Positions 6,486 to 9,380 of a stretch of 9,380 bases of DNA are shown here, piece after piece (position 1 is the first letter of the stretch; each line of letters starts with the position of its first letter). Below the pieces are notes generated by a model. That model worked only from the letters and a program-made list of their open reading frames with translations, did not search any database and was not told where the DNA came from. The DNA is from TMED26 sp042088965 (GTDB taxonomy: Bacteria; Pseudomonadota; Alphaproteobacteria; Thalassobaculales; Thalassobaculaceae). The stretch lies in assembly GCA_042088965.1 (NCBI GenBank), contig JBELLC010000115.1, positions 1-9,380 on the forward strand. Direction: 5' to 3'. The translations under genes and the position numbers were made by a program.

Positions 6486-6518
6486 TGCCAGATTACCGAT
6501 TGATTTGGCAAGCTGGCA
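6486..6518. repeat. TGCCAG/CTGGCA inverted repeat in the YaiI-family leader
   Basis: A 6-bp inverted repeat with a 21-base spacer, ending just before the ribosome site of the DUF188 gene. It could be a weak hairpin or operator, but it is short enough to occur by chance. The rest of the 257 bases between the divergent ABM and DUF188 starts shows no gene. It must hold both promoters, but I see no convincing -35/-10 pair. Confidence 0.25.
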
Positions 6519-6521
6519 AAA

Positions 6522-6527
6522 AGGGGG
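6522..6527 (+). promoter_or_regulatory. Ribosome site setting the DUF188 start
   Basis: AGGGGG, five bases before the ATG at 6533. It selects this start over in-frame codons up to 6434. Confidence 0.7.
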
Positions 6528-6532
6528 TGCTT

Positions 6533-6976
6533 ATGACCGTGATATATGTTGATGCAGACGCTTGCCCGGTAAAAGACGAAATTGTCACCATTGCGATCCG
6601 TCATGGGTGCCGTGCGGTGATGGTCTGTAATGGTGGTATCCGCCCAAACCCGCATCCGCTGATTGACCTTGTGATTGTTGATGATGGCCCTGATGTCGCC
6701 GATATCTGGATTGCAGAGCGGGCAGGTCGCGCCGATATTGTGGTCACGAGCGATATTCCTTTGGCAGCGCGTGCGGTTGAAAAGGGGGCTTCTGTGCTGC
6801 GTCCAAATGGCAGCGCCATTACCGAGGCGAATGTGGGGAATGTGCTGGCAACGCGCGACCTCATGGCTGACATGCGGGCCGCTGACCCATTCCGCCAAGG
6901 CAAGGGAAAGCCGTTTTCAAAAGCAGATCGCGGACAATTTTCGCAGGCTTTAGACCAGCTTTTATCGCGCCGTTAA
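6533..6976 (+). CDS. YaiI/YqxD family protein (DUF188)
   Basis: A 147-residue cytoplasmic protein covering the whole DUF188 family, at normal length (about 150). Conserved elements are VDADACPVKDE (6-16) with its acidic pair D7/D9, VDDGPDVADIWIAERA (near 47-62), VTSDIPLAARAV (near 68-79), VLRPNG (near 84-89), and the C-terminal KPFSKADRGQF block. The acidic residues resemble a PIN-like nuclease fold, but the cellular role of the family is not established. The longer open frame beginning at 6434 lacks family similarity in its first 33 codons. The ATG at 6533 has a strong ribosome site and begins at the family motif. Its stop codon overlaps that of the convergent flavoprotein gene by four bases. 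Confidence 0.93.
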   Translation: MTVIYVDADACPVKDEIVTIAIRHGCRAVMVCNGGIRPNPHPLIDLVIVDDGPDVADIWIAERAGRADIVVTSDIPLAARAVEKGASVLRPNGSAITEANVGNVLATRDLMADMRAADPFRQGKGKPFSKADRGQFSQALDQLLSRR

Positions 6977-8154
6977 ACAGCTTCGCCAGCGACAAAACCT
7001 GAGGACCATGCCCATTGGAAATTATAGCCGCCAAGATGGCCGGTCACATCCACCACCTCACCAATAAAATATAGACCAGGCTGGGTTTTGGCTTCCATGG
7101 TTTTTGACGACAAGGCGTTGACATTGACGCCGCCCAGGGTCACTTCGGCGGTCCGGTAACCTTCGGTGCCGTTAGGGCTGACCTGCCAGTGATTGACGCG
7201 TGCGCCGATCCGCGCCAGCGCCGCCTTGGGCAACTCCGCCAGCCGGCCTGATAGCTCAAGCTCAGCCAGAATATCAGCCGCCAGCCTGCGCGGCAGGCAA
7301 TCCGCCAAGGCTGTCAGCACATCTTGGCGCGGGGTCTCGGTCTTCCGCGATGTCAGCCATGCGGCACAATCAACATCAGGCAATAAATTAATCTCTAGCC
7401 CGTCGCCCGTATCCCAATAAGAGCTGATCTGCAAAATTGATGGTCCTGACAGGCCGCGATGGGTGAACAATAAGCCTTCCCGAAAGACCGTTTTACCATG
7501 GCGAATTTCAGCATCCACCGACACTCCAGAGAGGGCGCGGCAGCGCTCTAGAAAACCATCTTGAAAGGTCAGCGGCACAAGCGCAGGTTTAACTGTGGTC
7601 ACTGGGATTCCAAACTGTTTGGCAACATCATAGCCAAAGCGTGTGGCGCCAATTTTCGGGATTGAGAGCCCGCCGGTGGCGATCACCAGGGCGCGGCAGG
7701 TGATGGGACCTGTGGCCGTCTTCAGCCAATAGCCATCATCGTGAGCGGTGACGGTTTGCACGCCCGAATTGAGCCGCAGCTCCGCCCCGGCATCCCGGCA
7801 TTCGGCCAATAGCATATCGATGATCTGTTGGGCGCTATCATCGCAGAATAATTGGCCAAGCTTTTTTTCGTGAAAGGCAATCTGATGTTGTGTGACCAAT
7901 TGGATGAAGTCATCTTGCGTATAGCGGCTAAAGGCTGATTTGCAGAAATGCTTATTGCCGGAGAGAAATGCGATCGGACTGGCGTGGATATTGGTGAAAT
8001 TGCAGCGTCCACCGCCAGAAATTCGGATCTTTTCCGCAGGCCGTTTGGCATGATCAAGGATCAGCACTGAACGGCCGCGCTGGCCTGCAACCCGGCCGCA
8101 CATCAACCCAGCAGCACCGCCGCCGATAATCACAACATCGTATGTTTCCGCCAT
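6973..8154 (-). CDS. BaiN/HI0933-type NAD(P)/FAD-dependent oxidoreductase
   Basis: A 393-residue soluble flavoprotein of the HI0933/YhiN family (COG2081), essentially full length. The N-terminal Rossmann motif GGGAAG is at 11-16 and the family signature KIRISGGGRCNFTN at 42-55. An ATGG motif with a dinucleotide-fold strand lies near 158-163. The C-terminus has the FAD-contacting GLYFIGEVVDVTG and GGYNFQWAWSSG blocks. The biochemical substrate of most members is unknown. BaiN itself acts in bile-acid dehydroxylation in gut bacteria, which is not expected here. The ATG at 8154 is preferred over a GTG at 8157 because AGG stands 7 bases before it. It follows the MBL-fold gene by 41 bases on the same strand, so the two are probably co-transcribed. 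Confidence 0.93.
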   Translation of the reverse strand: MAETYDVVIIGGGAAGLMCGRVAGQRGRSVLILDHAKRPAEKIRISGGGRCNFTNIHASPIAFLSGNKHFCKSAFSRYTQDDFIQLVTQHQIAFHEKKLGQLFCDDSAQQIIDMLLAECRDAGAELRLNSGVQTVTAHDDGYWLKTATGPITCRALVIATGGLSIPKIGATRFGYDVAKQFGIPVTTVKPALVPLTFQDGFLERCRALSGVSVDAEIRHGKTVFREGLLFTHRGLSGPSILQISSYWDTGDGLEINLLPDVDCAAWLTSRKTETPRQDVLTALADCLPRRLAADILAELELSGRLAELPKAALARIGARVNHWQVSPNGTEGYRTAEVTLGGVNVNALSSKTMEAKTQPGLYFIGEVVDVTGHLGGYNFQWAWSSGFVAGEAV

Positions 8155-8195
8155 CACCTTACCTGTTCAACTGACCCCAACCTGGGTTTTACAGT

Positions 8196-9089
8196 TTATT
8201 TGCCGTTTTCAAACCAGGCTTGTTTATCAAAGGCCACATTGTCGCCAAAGAAATGGATGGCCCGGTTCAGGCCGTCGATAGACTCCCGGCGATAGATCTG
8301 CTTGGGGCCATCAATCACGGTGACATTATCGTATTTATCGAGCCAATTACTGGGCACTTGCAGGGTGCTTTGGCGCTGCACCACATCCCAAATATAATAA
8401 TGATGCGGGATCACCACTTTAGGGTTAAGGCGCTCAATGATCGAATTAACAGCGCCAAAGCCGATCACGTGTTGCGAGTTATCTACAGGCAGCAAAGCAA
8501 TATCGATCTCTCCGAGCCAATCCCAGACCTCTTCGGGAGGATCCGCCCGATTGTCACCCCAATGCAAAATCCGCAAGCCGCCGGTTTCAATGACAATCAA
8601 ACAATGGTCCCAAGAACGCGGGTTATTTGGTGGCGTGATATCAACACCATGGAAATGTTGATGGATTTTTTTAAAATCATAAATCGCACAACAGCTGTCG
8701 ATGGCGTGTTTTTCAGCAATGCCGTGGATTTGTAGGTCGGAAAATGTGTAACTGCCAATCAAGCGGTCAAGCAGCACGCTGGCATCCAGTCGATGCAGGG
8801 CATCATGGTCAAAATGCGCATGGGTTGACACGCCAACATCAACAGCGGTGATGGGAAAATCATGGAAATACCAATCCCAGCGCCGCGCCGGGTGATTGCG
8901 CCAGGGGTCAACCATCACGGTGATCCCTTGCGGCGTGGTAATCCGAAAGGCAGAACTGCCAAAAAAAGCCAGTTCCACCGCGCCGTCGGTTTTGCACGAT
9001 TGCTGGTCGGCAGTCGCCTGAAAGTCAATCATCCGGTTATGATTGCTTTTCATCTGCCACGCATTGAGCCCGGTATCGATATCAGCCAT
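8196..9089 (-). CDS. Metallo-beta-lactamase-fold hydrolase
   Basis: A 297-residue protein of the MBL superfamily with no signal peptide, closest in layout to the UlaG-like group (COG2220). After a variable N-terminus of about 38 residues come VELAFFGSSAFRI (38-50) and VMVDPW (58-63), then the metal motif THAHFDHDAL with H90, H92, D94 and H95. Further ligand candidates are H176 and D179 in LHWGDN and H229/H230 in IPHHYY. A complete two-metal site is thus plausible, and the protein should be an active metal-dependent hydrolase, although its substrate is unknown. The ATG at 9089 has an AGAGGA ribosome site 7 bases upstream. Later in-frame Met codons at residues 13 and 20 lack this support. It appears to be the first gene of a two-gene unit with the flavoprotein. 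Confidence 0.9.
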   Translation of the reverse strand: MADIDTGLNAWQMKSNHNRMIDFQATADQQSCKTDGAVELAFFGSSAFRITTPQGITVMVDPWRNHPARRWDWYFHDFPITAVDVGVSTHAHFDHDALHRLDASVLLDRLIGSYTFSDLQIHGIAEKHAIDSCCAIYDFKKIHQHFHGVDITPPNNPRSWDHCLIVIETGGLRILHWGDNRADPPEEVWDWLGEIDIALLPVDNSQHVIGFGAVNSIIERLNPKVVIPHHYYIWDVVQRQSTLQVPSNWLDKYDNVTVIDGPKQIYRRESIDGLNRAIHFFGDNVAFDKQAWFENGK

Positions 9090-9222
9090 GGGTTTATCCT
9101 CTGTAAACGGTGCTTCCGTGTGACGTCGCCAACGCCGTAATGTTGCTTTTGTTGTGCCATTGGGGTGACCTGACCTGACGCAATGAGGCTGTGGCCAGAG
9201 AAATGTCTCTCGCCTGCACCTT

Positions 9223-9234
9223 AAAAGCGCTTTT
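9223..9234. repeat. 12-bp perfect palindrome upstream of the MBL gene
   Basis: AAAAGCGCTTTT lies 134 bases before the MBL-fold start. A self-complementary site of this size in a promoter region could bind a dimeric regulator. It could also be chance. Confidence 0.35.
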
Positions 9235-9258
9235 CGAACTGATCCAGGTGTTTATCCA

Positions 9259-9281
9259 GTCTGCTTGTTTAATCGGCAGAC
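9259..9281. repeat. GTCTGC/GCAGAC inverted repeat upstream of the MBL gene
   Basis: A 6-bp stem with an 11-base loop, within the 291 bases between the MBL-fold start and the right edge. It has no T-tract. That stretch contains no credible gene. Confidence 0.3.
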
Positions 9282-9293
9282 CGGCGCGGCGGG

Positions 9294-9299
9294 ATTATA
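9294..9299 (-). promoter_or_regulatory. Candidate -10 box for the MBL-flavoprotein unit
   Basis: TATAAT occurs on the minus strand about 205 bases before the MBL start, with the hairpin and the palindrome downstream in the would-be leader. No good -35 stands 16-18 bases upstream, so this is weak evidence. Confidence 0.25.
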
Positions 9300-9380
9300 C
9301 GCGGGCGCTTTCTGTGACACCCGGTGTGGGCGCTTGGCAAGTGTCTATCCCCATGTCATGGTTTAGGCGGTTCCTTTGCC

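Noticed and set aside
6434..6532. N-terminal extension of the DUF188 protein
   Set aside because: The added 33 residues do not belong to the family, and a strong ribosome site sits just before 6533.
8220..8735. A 171-codon plus-strand open frame
   Set aside because: It lies wholly inside the MBL-fold gene on the other strand, which carries the full metal motif set.
9083..9160. Possible leader peptide ahead of the MBL gene, starting with ATG at 9160
   Set aside because: The frame reads through the MBL start without stopping and has no clear ribosome site.

Overview
The window looks like a piece of a draft genome of a Gram-negative, probably alphaproteobacterial, organism. It has roughly balanced base composition, tightly packed genes with purine-rich ribosome sites, and protein families common in that class: a YaiI/DUF188 protein, a ZigA-type CobW GTPase beside a DUF1826 protein, a PcaC-like decarboxylase and a COG2081-type flavoprotein. 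I cannot place it more finely from sequence alone. Two runs of exactly 100 N (3068-3167 and 4779-4878) are scaffold gaps. Each cuts the 5' end off at least one gene, and the true missing DNA is probably longer than 100 bases.

Layout, left to right. Positions 1-128 may hold the start of a gene leaving the left edge on the minus strand. A minus-strand block follows: a large TPR protein (196-1875), a carboxymuconolactone decarboxylase-like protein (1934-2317) and an enoyl-CoA hydratase/isomerase-superfamily protein cut by gap 1 (2564-3067). To the right of gap 1 lies a possible minus-strand gene start (3168-3251), then an adducin-like class II aldolase family gene on the plus strand (3382-4167). 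A DUF1826 protein (minus, to 4778) and a ZigA/COG0523 GTPase (plus, 4880-5851) diverge from gap 2. An antibiotic-biosynthesis-monooxygenase-fold protein (5964-6275, minus), a YaiI/DUF188 protein (6533-6976, plus), a BaiN/HI0933-type flavoprotein (6973-8154, minus) and a metallo-beta-lactamase-fold hydrolase (8196-9089, minus) complete the window.

The most informative neighbourhood is DUF1826 plus the CobW GTPase. In other proteobacteria this pairing belongs to the zinc-starvation (Zur) response, in which the GTPase acts as a zinc chaperone. Their shared promoter region, where a Zur operator would be expected, falls in gap 2. The left block (decarboxylase-like, crotonase, class II aldolase) suggests small-molecule catabolism but does not form a recognisable complete pathway. 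Two of these enzymes have substituted residues at the classical catalytic positions, so their family names should not be read as proven activities. No rRNA, tRNA, CRISPR array, insertion sequence or phage gene was seen.
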